In this document: piece after piece, positions 36,001 to 47,383 of the stretch
How the letters are laid out: each line of letters starts with the position of its first letter
Position numbering within the stretch: position 1 is the first letter of the stretch
Assembly: GCA_009760885.1 (NCBI GenBank)
Contig: CM019704.1
Location: 11,864,303-11,928,302, forward strand
Direction of reading: 5' to 3'
Length of the DNA: 64,000 nucleotides
Source of the DNA: Achatina immaculata
Lineage: Eukaryota > Mollusca > Gastropoda > Stylommatophora > Achatinidae
The notes under the pieces: model-generated
Databases searched by the model: none
Told to the model about the DNA's origin: nothing
The model's input: the letters and a program-made list of their open reading frames with translations, nothing else
Made by a program: the position numbers and the translations under genes

Positions 36001-36869
36001 TTAGAAAATTATTGGTAGATAAAACTTGCCAGAGCAGGCTGTAAGACTCCAGGTCACGGTTCACTGACTCCAGGAGTGGACCAATTCGTTTTGACACTGT
36101 CTACATTTGGGAGGGTGCACACTTAAGGGTAAGCATTAAAATAATAACCGAAACACAGACATACAAACACACACTCACACATACACAAAGATTAAATTTT
36201 TTAAAAAGTGTGGCATCACCATGACAATCGGTAATTACCTGACCTGGTCCCCCAGAAAAACGGGAAGTGTATGACATCTTTGTTCAGACCTGCGCAAATT
36301 TGTAAGGCTGGTCTCCGCCACAGAACAGCCATCTTGGCTGTGTCAGCTCTTGTGGCCGTGGCAGCCAATGCTATTGTTGTTAATTGCTTATTTACTCAGT
36401 TTTGAGAAGAGCTGAGAAGACGAGATAAAGCCGAGGCGAGTTTTCCCACGACAGAGCCAATTTCTGCTGTTGTGTTCATTTTTTCTAAATGAGGACAATT
36501 AAGAAGGCAGCGTTATTCTTGTTTCAATACACGGCAAGGTGGGCGCACATGTGGCCACATCTATTCCTCGACCCAGTCTCTGATTGAATGTTGTGTGCCT
36601 TTTGTAGTTTCTGGCACGCAATCAAACATGTTCATGAAAGGTTTGGAGGTTGTCTGTCCGTTGGACATGAATATGCATCATTAATTGTGATCATGAAATT
36701 GCTGAAATATGAAAGCTGATGATGACGACGACGACGCGGAAAGAACAAGACTGCTACGCCATTGACAGCTGCAGCGGGAAAATCCCGAACTTTTGGAAAA
36801 TCTTGGAGTGTCTGTTGTACGTTTAATGTGTTCCCCAAATCTAGAGGCTGACAAAACTGTTTGTTAAAT
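36001..36869. other. Unique region
   Basis: About 0.87 kb of complex sequence, including an (ac)-rich patch near 36150-36190 and a gacgacgacgacg run near 36728. No coding region, element or RNA gene is recognised. Confidence 0.5.
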
Positions 36870-37086
36870 TTTGGGTGTCTTTTATACATTTACTGTGTAA
36901 CTTAAGTCTAGAGATTGACCTAACTACGATGTTGGCACATAGTGCAGCGTTTGTAGTACATTTACTGTTTGTGCTTAGTCTAGAGGCTGATCAAACATGT
37001 GGGGAAATTTTGAAGTGTTTGATGTGTCCCCTAAGTCTAGAGGCTGACCAAACTAGGAAAGTTTGTACATCTTGGGACATCTGCCC
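36870..37086. repeat. 68-73-bp minisatellite array (left part)
   Basis: Three to four degenerate copies of a long unit containing gtctagaggctgaccaaact. The array continues beyond the LINE copy at 37087-37667. Confidence 0.88.
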
Positions 37087-37667
37087 TATCATCATCATCA
37101 TCATCAGGTGCCGTGCCGACTGACGTTGGCTATTATGCTTCTCCAGAGTACCCGATCCTTCATGCAGGCCATCAGTTCAGTTGGTGATCTCCTCTCACAC
37201 CATCCCGTCAGACTGTCCAGTATCATTTCTCTTGGTCTTCCTCTTGATCTTCTTCCTTCTATTTTTCCTGTTGTTATAATATTTTCAATGCCCCCTCTTC
37301 TCATTGCATGTCCTATGAAAGTACACTGTCTCTCTCTTATCTGTTTGACAAGGTTTTTTGTCTCTCCAGCTCTTCTCATACATTCTTCATTAGTTATTTT
37401 TGCTGTTCAGGGGATTCTCAATATTCTTCTAATAAACCACATTTCTGCTGCTTCCAATGATTTTTGTGCAGACTTGCCTATTGTCCATGATTCACTTCCA
37501 TATAACAAGATAGGTTCAATATAGCATTTTAGGACTCGTTTTCTAACATTCATTGATAAAAATGTGTTAGCTAATATGTTTCTCATTCTCTGAAATGCAG
37601 TCTTTGCTTGGCCTATTCTGTTCCTAATTTCTGTTCTGCATTTCCCATTTGAAGTTATTACTGCTCT
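37087..37667 (-). mobile_element. RTE-like LINE, 3' fragment
   Basis: A 5'-truncated copy of the family at 22918-25640, on the minus strand, with a (TGA)n tail at 37087-37105. It contains only the region downstream of the RT palm (SESWTIGK to the C-terminus). It lies inside the 68-73-bp array. I see no clear target duplication. Confidence 0.92.
37104..37667 (-). pseudogene. LINE RT C-terminal fragment
   Basis: The minus-strand product reads ITSNGKCRTEIRNRIGQAKT, YGSESWTIGKSAQKSLEAAE and WFIRRILRIP, then after a frameshift between 37379 and 37407 continues RERQCTFIGHAMRRGGIENI and RSRGRPREMILDSLTGW to the stop. It is highly similar to residues near the end of the 22918-25640 copy, with a few substitutions (ERRSPTELMAC for ERSPTELKAC). 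No catalytic residues remain. Confidence 0.9.
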
Positions 37668-39345
37668 ATGCTTATTGTTTTCTCTAGGTCTAGTTTCTGA
37701 TGAAAGTGTTGGGAAAATCTTGGAGTGTCGTCTGTACATTTTCTGTGTTTCCTAAGTCTAGAGACTGACCAAACTAGGGAAGTTTGTACATCTTGGGGCG
37801 TCTACTGTAATGTGTTCCCTATGTCTAGAGACTGACCAAACTGTTGGGGAAATCTTGGGGCGCTTCTTTACGTTTACTGTGTTCCCTATCTAGAGACTGA
37901 CAAAACTATTGAGGAAATCTTGGGTGTCTTCGTTTAATGTATTCCCCAAGTCTAGAGGCTTACTAAACTGTTGGGCAAATCTTGGGGTGTCTACGTTACA
38001 TTTGCTGTCTTCCAGACGTCTACAGACTGAGAAACTGTTGGAGAAATCTTAGGGTGTCTGTTTTACGTTTACTGTGATCCAAATAGTCTAAAGGCTGACC
38101 AAACTGTTTGTGAAATCTTGGGATGTCTTCTGTACGTTTACTGTGTAACCTAATTCTAGAGACTGACTAAACTAGGGAAGTTGTGACATTTGGGGCGTCT
38201 GCAGTACGTTGTCTTTCCTAGGCCTGTAGATGACCAAAGTGTTGGGGAAATTTTGGGGTATCTTCTGTAGGTTTTCTGTGTTCCCTAAGTCTAGAAACAT
38301 ACCACGCTAGCTACTTTTGGACATTTTGGGACTTTTACTTTACATTTACTGTGTTTCCTAAGTCTAGAGGCTGACCAAATAGGGAAGATGAGAAATATGG
38401 GTATCCTCTGTACGTTTACTGTGATCCCCAAGTCTAGAGGCTGACCAAACTGTTGGGGAAATCTTGGGGTGTCTTTTGTACGTTTTCTATGTTCTCTAAG
38501 TCTTGAGAGTGACCAAGTTAGGGAAGTTTGGACATCTTGGGGCGTCTACTGTACGTTTTCTATGTTCTCTAAGTCTTGAGAGTGACCAAGTTAGGGAAGT
38601 TTGGACATCTTGCGGCGTCTACTGTACGTTTTCTATGTTCTCTAAGTCTTGAGAGTGACCAAGTTAGGGAAGTTTGGACATCTTGCGGCGTCTACTGTAC
38701 GTTTTCTATGTTCTCTAAGTCTTGAGAGTGACCAAGTTAGGGAAGTTTGGACATCTTGGGGCGTCTACTGTACGTTTTCTATGTTCTCTAAGTCTTGAGA
38801 GTGACCAAGTTAGGGAAGTTTGGACATCTTGCGGCGTCTACTGTACGTTTTCTATGTTCTCTAAGTCTTGAGAGTGACCAAGTTAGGGAAGTTTGGACAT
38901 CTTGGGGCGTCTACTGTACGTTTTCTATGTTCTCTAAGTCTTGAGAGTGACCAAGTTAGGGAAGTTTGGACATCTTGCGGCGTCTACTGTACGTTTGCTG
39001 TTTTCCCCAAGTCTAGAGGCTGACAAAACTGTGGAAGTTGCGACATCTTGTGGCATCAGCTGTATGTTAATTATGTTTCTGAAGTCTAGAGGCTGACAAA
39101 ACTGTGGAAGTTGCGACATCTTGTGGCATCAGCTGTATGTTAATTATGTTTCTGAAGTCTAGAGGCTGACAAAACTGTGGAAGTTGCGACATCTTGTGGC
39201 ATCAGCTGTATGTTAATTATGTTTCTGAAGTCTAGAGACGGACCAAAGTATTCTGTAAATCTTGGGGTGTCTTCTGTACGTTTACTGTTTGACCCAAGTA
39301 TAGAGACTGACCATAGTGTTTGAAAAATACTGGTGTATATGTTCC
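37668..39345. repeat. 68-73-bp minisatellite array (right part)
   Basis: About 23 copies. The left section uses about 68 bp with actgttggggaaatcttggg. From about 38490 to 38990 a 73-bp version (gtcttgagagtgaccaagtt) repeats six to seven times almost identically, alternating cttgcggcg and cttggggcg. At 38995-39230 a third 73-bp form (gctgacaaaactgtggaagt) repeats three times. Confidence 0.94.
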
Positions 39346-39359
39346 TCAAGTCTGACCAA

Positions 39360-39712
39360 ACTCGCCCCTCCCCACACAAAATACAACATTATCGTCAACC
39401 AACTTCTTAAAACTTAAACTGTAAATATATTATTCCTTATCCCTCTCCTCATTCATGACACACCAACATTATCGTACAGCAACTTATGGACAAGTAAACT
39501 GTAAATATATTATTCCTTATCCCTCTCCCAGCCCGCACAATCTCACCTCCCACCACAAAAAAACAGTATTGTAAACCAACTTAATAAAAAGTAAACTATA
39601 AATATATTATTTCCTATCCCTCTCTCCTCACTCCCCCCCCCCCCCACAACACAACATATTCTTCAACCAACTTATGAAAAACGTAAAGTTTAAATATATT
39701 ACTCCCTCTCTG
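39360..39712. repeat. About 85-bp T/C-rich tandem repeat (left part)
   Basis: Four degenerate copies of a unit with aaactgtaaatatattattc and ccctctcc, including a C12 run near 39636-39648. Copies resume at 40690 after a LINE, so the LINE entered this array. Confidence 0.82.
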
Positions 39713-40675
39713 AGAATGTTAGTGAACATAAAACTCTAAGTCTCATGACTGACCACCACCTCAGCTGGAATCATCATGTAGACAATCTAACCAAACTCAT
39801 TGCACAAAAGGTTTACCACTTTACTACAATTAAACATCTTCTTGGCATAAACACCAGAAAAATATTCTACATATCACAGATACAAACACACTTGGACTAC
39901 TGCTCCACAGTCTGGGATGGTTGTTCCATGTCAAACATGAAAAGACTTTACTCACTTCAAAAAACAACCAGTAAAGCTTCTAGATGACAAACATATAGCA
40001 CGTAGTACAAATTAGGACAAACATCTTGATATTCTACCCATCACGAAGCGATTTCTTTTCAACAAGGGCAAGCTAATTCATAAAATTCTATCGCACAATG
40101 CTCCACCCTATCTGTGGTTGTTGTTCAAATTCAACCCAAAACACAGTCAACGCTTAAGCAATTGTATTCTCCCAAAACCAATGCTTGATATGTTTTAAAA
40201 AAGCTTCTCTTACTCAGCTGCCCACCTTTGGAATGCCCTACCAATTCACATAAAACTTCTAAGTAATATTCGTTCTTATAACTTTAAACTGTGTCAACAT
40301 CTGTTTGATATGGACTATATGCCTCCCTAAACAAAGTTTAAAGTAGTTTAAAATGCTTGAGTGTTGTAATTTTTTTCTTACTGCTTTTCTACAAATTTGT
40401 TAGTTTTGAATGAATGTAAGAATGCAAGTTTATTTCATGCTGTTGCATAAATCAGCGTGTGGAGTGTATGGAAATGAGATACATTTATTTTTTATTTATG
40501 TAATCATTTAATTGTGTCTTCATGATTATTATGCTCATTAACAAATGCTGAATGACTGTGACTGAGTGAAAGCTGTATGATGAAGGGCAGAATTTCAGAC
40601 GGGCCTGGGTGCCTAATTCTTAACTCTTTGAAAATAAAGTATGTTCGTTCATTCGTTCGTTCATTCGTTCGTTCC
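39713..40675 (+). mobile_element. CR1/L2-like LINE, 3' fragment
   Basis: A 5'-truncated non-LTR element on the + strand ending in a gttcgttcattcg-type tail (about 40640-40675). The last unique bases, gacgggcctgggtgcctaat then tcttaact and ctttgaaaataaag, match the ends of the copies at 53368-53655 and 53726-54735. The family was placed by its C-terminal protein features and microsatellite tail; CR1 and L2 cannot be separated here. Confidence 0.88.
39720..40330 (+). pseudogene. CR1/L2-like RT C-terminal fragment
   Basis: The translation has MTDHHLSWNHHVDNLTKLIA, QTHLDYCSTVWDGCS and MKRLYSLQK, the conserved region just downstream of the RT palm in this LINE group. The open frame ends in TGA near 39985 after 80 codons from the first ATG. 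Further degraded coding sequence can be followed in other frames to about 40330 (for instance YSAAHLWNAL-like text). No catalytic palm motif remains. Confidence 0.85.
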
Positions 40676-40689
40676 CCCAGCCCCCATCC

Positions 40690-40856
40690 CTTCCCCCCCC
40701 CCCCCATTTCAACTTATTTCTGAAAAAGTAAAGTGTAAATATACTCCTCCCTCTCCATCTTTCCTTCCCCTCACTCTTATCGTTATCGTCAACAAACTTC
40801 TGAAAAAATAAAGTGCAAATATATTACCCCCTCTCCCTCCCTCACCGTTAGACCCT
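40690..40856. repeat. About 85-bp T/C-rich tandem repeat (right part)
   Basis: Two copies of the unit at 39360-39712 (gtaaatata, ccctctcc, cgtcaaca(a)acttctga) resume right of the CR1/L2-like LINE tail. Confidence 0.8.
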
Positions 40857-43050
40857 GAGTTTGAAAAAGGTTTTATAGTTTACAGCAACGGAGACTAAGG
40901 TTTTATAGTTAATAGCAACAGAGACTAAGGTTTTATAGTTTACAGCAACAGAGACTAAGGTTTTATAGTTAACAGCAACAGAGACTAAGGTTTTATAGTT
41001 TACAGCAACAGAGGCTAAGGTTTTATAGTTAACAGCAACAGAGACTAAGGTTTTATAGTTTACAGCAACAGAGACTAAGGTTTTATAGTTAACAGCAACA
41101 GAGACTAAGGTTTTATAGTTTACATCAACAGAGACTAAGGTTTTATAGTTTACAGTAACAGAGACTAAGGTTTTATAGTTTACAGCAACAGAGGCCAACG
41201 TTTTATAGTTTACAGCAACAGAGACTAAGGTTTAATAGTTTACAGCAACAGAGACTAAGGTTTAATAGTTTACAGCAACAGAGACTAAGGTTTTATAGTT
41301 TACAACAACAGAGACTAAGGTTTAATAGTTTACAACAACAGACCAACGTTTTATAGTTTACAGCAACAGAGACTAAGGTTTAATAGTTTACAACAACAGA
41401 GACTAAGGTTTTATAGTTTACAGTAACAGAGACTAAGGTTTAATAGTTTACAGCACGAGACTACCGTTTTATAGTTTACAGTAACAGAGACTAAGGTTTA
41501 ATAGTTTACAGTAACAGAGACTAAGGTTTTATAGTTAACAGCAACAGAGACTAAGGTTTAACAGTTTGCAGCAACAGAGACTAATGTTTAATAGTTTACA
41601 GCAACAGAGACTAAGGTTTTATAGTTAACAGCAACAGAGACCAACGTTTTATAGTTTACAGCAACAGAGACTAAGGTTTTATAGTTTACAACAACAGAGA
41701 CTAAGGTTTTATAGTTTACAGCAACAGAGACTAAGGTTTTATAGTTTACAGAAACAGAGACTAAGGTTTTATAGTTTACAGCAACGAGACCAACGTTTTA
41801 TAGTTTACAGTAACAGAGACTAAGGTTTTATAGTTTACAGCAAAAGAGACTAAGGTTTTATAGTTTACAGCAACAGAGACTAAGGTTTTATAGTTTACAG
41901 CAATAGAGACCAACGTTTTATAGTTTACAGCAACAGACCACCGTTTTATAGTTTACAGCAACAGAGACTAAGGTTTTATAGTTTACAGCAACAGAGACTA
42001 AGGTTTTATAGTTTACAGCAACAGAGACTAAAGTTTTATAGTTTACAGCAACAGAGACTAACGTTTTATAGTTTACAGCAACAGAGACCAACGTTTTATA
42101 TTTTACAGCAACAGACCAACGTTTTATAGTTTACAGCAACAGAGACTAAGGTTTAATACTTTACAGCAACAGACCAACGTTTTATAGTTTACAGCAATAG
42201 AGACCAGAGTTTAATAGTTTACAGGAACATAGACCAAGGTTTAATAGTGTACAGCAACAGAGACCAAGGTTTAATAGTGTACAGCAACAGAGACTAAGGT
42301 TTAATAGTTTACAGAAGCAGAGATCAAGGATTAGTTATTTACAGCAACAGAGACCAATGTTTAATAGTTTAGAGAAGCAGAGACCAATATTTAATAGTTT
42401 ATAGCAACAGATACCAAGGTCTAATTGTTTACAGCAATAGAGACCAACCCCCACTCCGCAATAGTTTACAGAAACAGGGACCAAGGTTTATAGTTTACAG
42501 AAACAGAGACCAAGGTTTATAGTTTACAGAAAGAGAGACAATGTTTAATAGGTTACAGAAAGAGGGACCAAGGTTTAACAGTTTACAGAAAGAGAGACCA
42601 AGGTTTCATAGTTTACAGAAACAGAGACCAAGGTTTAATAGTTTACAAAAGCAGAGACCAAGGTTTAATAGTTTACAGAAAGAGAGACAATGTTTAATAG
42701 TTTACAGAAAGAGGGACCAAGGTTTAACAATTTACAGAAAGAGAGACCAAGGTTTCATAGTTTACAGAAACAGAGACCAAGGTTTAATAGTTTACAAAAG
42801 CAGAGACCAAGGTTTAATAGTTTACAGAAAGAGAGACAATGTTTAATAGTTTACAGAAAGAGGGACCAAGGTTTAACAATTTACAGAAAGAGAGACCAAG
42901 GTTTAACAATTTACAGAAAGAGAGACCAAGTTTTAATAGTTTAGATAAACAGAGACGAAGGTTTAATAGTTTACAGCAGCAGAGACGAAGGTTTAGTAGT
43001 TTAGATAAACAGAGACCAAGGTTTAATAGTTTACAGAAACAAAGACCAAA
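40857..43050. repeat. 30-bp minisatellite array (left part)
   Basis: About 73 copies of a 30-bp unit with core ttttatagtttacagcaaca then gagactaagg. From about 42200 the form drifts to acagaaagagagaccaagg. At 42541-42985 a 149-bp higher-order unit (about five basic units) repeats three times. Its period gives open frames of 80-116 codons. The array is interrupted by a LINE fragment and resumes at 44525. Confidence 0.96.
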
Positions 43051-43101
43051 GTATATATTTGTTCTTTCTTGTGTCCATGATGTTTTAAGAACTCTTTTGT
43101 A
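43051..43101 (-). mobile_element. LINE family A fragment, first piece
   Basis: On the minus strand this matches the family A region around KRTNIS (compare 13364-13415 in the copy at 13068). It ends in tttgta, where a foreign insertion begins. The second piece is at 44254-44524. Confidence 0.8.
43096..43101. repeat. Candidate target-site duplication, left copy
   Basis: TTTGTA. The identical hexamer at 44248-44253 flanks the other end of the 1,146-bp insertion. Confidence 0.65.
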
Positions 43102-44247
43102 TAACAGAATTCCTTAATTCTGGAATTCTGATATGTTATTTAACTTTAAAGGGGAGTTAACCAGGAATTTAATTAGTAGATTGACGTATTGGTTAGCGCC
43201 CTTAGTAATTTTTTTTTAAGTACCGGTCAACTATAGGTCAGGTTTTACACGTTGAAGGTCATTTCTTGTCATGTCCAGGCACGGGATTTTTTTACAGTTA
43301 ACTAAAGTTATTTAGGACATGTTTGTTTAATTCGTTATTTATAGTTACAGAAGAGCTTAAAATAGGATTGGTGATTTTAGTTTATTGTCCAAGGTCATAA
43401 ACAGGTAACTTTTGAAGGGATTGAGATTTTTGCACGGACTGAGATTTTAGGCAGAAATGTTTTAATCACAATTTTCATCTTCCATGAGATAGAATCTTCG
43501 GGAAGATTTAGGAATAGGAATTGCAGTTCATATTTAGGGACCAAACTCTTACATATGATTATTATAAGGAATAGATTGATTAGTAGTTTGGGATTCATTA
43601 TGATTGCAAATTCATTATGTAGAGTTTGACTGCGAAGGATGTTTCAGATAGGATGCTAGGATGAGATCTGTTAGTTTTTTTTCCTCATGGATCCAATGTG
43701 CAAATTTTTGACGCAGCTACGAGTTATTAGAAATAGTTTGTAACTGAAGAAAAGTGAATTAGTTCTATTGAGATTTTTGAGGACTTTAAGTCCGATATTT
43801 TTGGTGATGTGAAGTTGTATATAAGGATCTATGGAATTTTCAGTGAGCTAGTAAGTTGGCTCTTATTCCATCATGTTGAATGCCTGTTTTTCCTATCTGA
43901 GAGTGATTGTTGCCCACTCCTTCCCTACATGGCAAACTAGTTCTCACTGGGAGAGGAGTTGGAATACTCATCTGTTTACTCAATTTATTGCTACATCCTC
44001 ACTTATTCACCACTCATTTTTCCCATAATAATGTGTAATTGCTATTATCAATTTAAGTGTTAGTGGTTCTCAAACTGTTGAGATGTGTTCATTCTCTGAT
44101 ACACATTAAAATTCCTCATACGTAATCAGTAAATAGAGGAAGAAAAAGTGGTACAGTTTATCACTTGGGTGGCGGCTTTACACAATTGCGAAGTACTTTA
44201 ATTAGTGCCATGTCTTGGCACATACCATACTATACCATGCTATTATA
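43102..44247. mobile_element. Unidentified 1,146-bp insertion inside a LINE fragment
   Basis: Removing 43102-44247 plus one TTTGTA restores the continuous LINE family A sequence, so this is a discrete insertion. It is AT-rich and single-copy in this window. It has no long open frame (67 codons at most), no terminal inverted repeat that I can see, no poly-A tail, and no TG...CA ends of the LTR type. The left end carries a small hairpin (cagaatt/aattctg at 43104-43121). It may be a non-autonomous element of unknown class, or filler captured at a break. Confidence 0.7.
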
Positions 44248-44253
44248 TTTGTA
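44248..44253. repeat. Candidate target-site duplication, right copy
   Basis: TTTGTA, matching 43096-43101. Confidence 0.65.
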
Positions 44254-44524
44254 ACATTTACATTCAAAGGCATTTATGTGTTTCTTGGATGTTTATTAAG
44301 TGTCCAGGTCTCACGGGCATAAGTTGCAATGGGAAAGATGCATGCCCTTAAAAATCTTGATGTTGTTATTCTGTCAATTCCTCTCCACAGCTTCTTTGGT
44401 TGTTTTGTTTGAAGAACGATAGATGTTCTCCTTTTAATTTCCCTCATTGCGTCTCCATTATCAGTAAACAATGATCCAAGATATTCAAAACTCTCGACCT
44501 CTTTCTATTTCTCCTCATTGATTA
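44254..44524 (-). mobile_element. LINE family A fragment, second piece
   Basis: Minus-strand product includes FEYLGSLFTDNGDAMREIKR and FLRACIFPIATYARETWTLN, matching the family A C-terminal region. The frame is open for 65 codons and is otherwise broken. Neither a 3' tail nor a 5' end is present, so this is an internal piece. It probably reached the array by recombination or was trimmed at both ends after insertion. Confidence 0.88.
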
Positions 44525-45722
44525 TAGCAACAGAGACTATGGTTTAATAGGTTACATTAACAGAATCGATGGTTTAATAGTTTACATTAACAGAATCGAT
44601 GGTTTAATAGTTTACATTAACAGAATCGATGGTTTCATAGTTTACATTAACAGAATCGATGGTTTAAGTTTACATTAACAGAATCGATGGTTTAATAGTT
44701 TACATTAACAGAATCGATGGTTTCATAGTTTACATTAACAGAATCGATGGTTTAATAGTTTACATTAACAGAATCGATGGTTTAATAGTTTAAATTAACA
44801 GAGATTACGGTTTAATAGTTTACATTAACAGAATCGATGGTTTAATAGTTTAAATTAACAGAGATTACGGTTTAATAGTTTACATTAACAATGTCTAGAG
44901 TTCAGTAGTTTACATCAACAGGGACTAGGGTTAAAAAGTTTACACTAACAGAGACTAGGATTTAATAGTTTACATTAACATAGACTAGGGTTTAATTGTT
45001 TACATTAACATAGACTAGGGTTTAATAGTTTACATTAACAGAGACTAGGATTTAATAGTTTACATTAACATAGACTAGGGTTTAATAGTTTACATTAACA
45101 TAGACTAGGGTTTAATAGTTTATATCAACAAAGGCTAGGGTTTAATAGTTTACATTAACAGAGACTAGGGTTTAATAGTTTACATTAACAGAGACTAGGG
45201 TTTAATAGTTTACATTAACAGAGACTAGGGTTTAATAGTTTACATTAACATAGACTAGGGTTTAATAGTTTATATCAACAGAGACTAGAGTTTAATAGTT
45301 TACATTAACATAGACTAGGGTTTAATACTTTATATCAAAAAAGACTAGAGTTTAGTAGTTTACATTAACATAGACTAGGGTTTAATTGTTTATATTAACA
45401 GAGACTAGGATTTAATAGTTTATATCAGCAGAGACTAAGGTTTAATAGTTTACATTAACAGAGACTAGGGTTTAATAGTTTATATCAACAGAGATTAGAT
45501 TTTAATAGTTTACATTAACAGAGACTATGGTTTAATAGTTTACGTCAACAGATATTAGGGTTTAATAATTTACATCAAGAGAGATTAGGGTTTAATAGTT
45601 TACGATCAACAGAGATTAGGGTTTAATAGTTTACATTAACAGAGACTAAGGTTTAATAGTTTACATTAACACAGACTAGGGTTTAATAGTTTACATTAAC
45701 AGAGACTAGGGTTTAATACTTT
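44525..45722. repeat. 30-bp minisatellite array (right part)
   Basis: About 40 copies of a 30-bp unit, core tttaatagtttacattaaca. The left third has a distinctive gaatcgatgg variant (44550-44800); the rest is gagactaggg. The unit is clearly related to the block at 40857-43050 but with acatta in place of acagca. Confidence 0.95.
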
Positions 45723-45744
45723 GCAGCTGTATTTCGACATACTT

Positions 45745-46446
45745 CCTTAAATAAATAAATAATCTACATACACAAGCACAACTCCTCTTAAATAAATAAA
45801 TAATCTACATGCACAAGCTCAACTCCTCTTAAATAAATAAATAATCTACATGCACAAGCTCAACTCCCATTAAATAAATAAATAATCTACATGCACAAGC
45901 TCAACTCCTCTTAAATAAATAAATAATCTACATGCACAAGCTCAACTCCTCTTAAATAAATAAATAATCTACATGCACAAGCTCAACTCCTCTTAAATAA
46001 ATAAATAATCTACATGCACAAGCTCAACTCCTCTTAAATAAATAAATAATCTACATACACAAGCTCAACTCCTCTTAAATAAATAAATAATCTACATACA
46101 CAAGCTCAACTCCTCTTGAATAAATAAATAATCTACATACACAAGCACAACTCCTCTTAAATAAATAAATAATCTACATACACAAGCTCAACTCCTCTTG
46201 AATAAATAAATAATCTACATACACAAGCTCAACTCCTCTTAAATAAATAAATAATCTACATACACAAGCACAACTCCTCTTAAATAAATAAATAATCTAC
46301 ATACACAAGCTCAACTCCTCTTAAATAAATAAATAATCTACATACACAAGCACAACTCCTCTTAAATAAATAAATAATCTACATACACAAGCTCAACTCC
46401 TCTTGAATAAATAAATAATCTACATACACAAGCACAACTCCTCTTA
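45745..46446. repeat. 41-bp minisatellite array
   Basis: About 17 copies of a 41-bp unit with aaataaataaataatctaca and cacaagctcaactcctc. Copies are very similar and use two alternates, agctcaac and agcacaac. The (aaat)n core may mark origin from a LINE or SINE tail, but I see no such element attached. Confidence 0.95.
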
Positions 46447-46794
46447 AAGTCTATCTTGCTTGGTTCAACATAAATATATTAAACCTCCATCTTGCCTAGT
46501 CCAACATAAATATAGAAAACCCATCTAAACATAAACATAGAAAACTCATCTAAACATAAACATAGAAAACCAGTCTACCAGAGGGTGGAAGTATGAGCTG
46601 CTACGATACGTGACATCACAAGTTTAGAAAAGTTCAGACATATCAAGAAGTTCAGAAACTGACAGAGATGACAGGAAGTTCAGAAACTGAGAGACACGAC
46701 AGAAGTTTAGAAGCTGAGGGACATGACAAGAAGTTTTAGGTGTATTTCGAAGGTTTAAATTATTATAAATGCTAAGAAGTTTAGACATGTCAAA
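46447..46794. other. Short degenerate repeats
   Basis: Small runs of acataaacatagaaaactca (46480-46575) and aagttcagaaactgagag (46620-46740). Nothing else is recognised. Confidence 0.7.
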
Positions 46795-46919
46795 AAGTTT
46801 ATCAAATGAGTCCCCTAAATCTGGACAGAGATACAGTAAAAGTTTATCAAATGAGTCCCCTAAATCTGGACAGAGATACAGTAAATGTTTATCAAATGAG
46901 TCCCCTAACTCTGGACAGT
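46795..46919. repeat. 45-bp repeat, three copies
   Basis: Three copies of a 45-bp unit (gtttatcaaatgagtcccct then aaatctggacagagat) directly precede the LINE piece at 46920. The unit is 15 codons and is in frame with the RT fragment. Confidence 0.92.
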
Positions 46920-47383
46920 GCAACACATTTGATACAATTAACATCACTGCTGTATCTAGACCAACAAGCAGCAGTAAGAATAAATGGTGAAACAACAAGT
47001 TGGTTTGACATAAAACAAGGGGTCCGTCAGGGGTGCATATTGTCACCCTACTTATTTAACTTGTATACTGAAAATATAATGAGGAATGTTAGAGAAGATG
47101 TAGACAAAGAATATTACGATGCCATAACAATTGGAGATTATGAAATACCAGAGATTAGATATGCTGATGACACAGTATTACTGTCTACAACACAAAAAGG
47201 AATGAAAAAATTAATTATGCCAGTCCGTAAGAACAGCGAAGAGCAAAACCTCTATCTTAATGCAAAGAAAACTAAATTGATGACAACTGACAAAACAAAC
47301 AAGGCAGCTGAAATATATATCAATGAGGAAAAACTGGAAGAAGTGGAGAATTTTGAATATCTTGGATCACTACTAACTACCTT
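46920..47383 (+). mobile_element. LINE family A piece, plus orientation
   Basis: RT sequence of family A on the + strand, from THLIQLTSLLYLDQQAAVR through GVRQGCILSPYLF (motif B region) and IRYADDTVLLST (motif C) to FEYLGSLLT. The frame is uninterrupted. It meets a minus-strand piece of the same family at 47384. Both 5' and 3' ends of the element are missing. Confidence 0.93.

Noticed and set aside
43102..44247. Solo LTR
   Set aside because: The ends are not TG...CA in any phase allowed by the TTTGTA flanks, and no polypurine or primer-binding features are seen.
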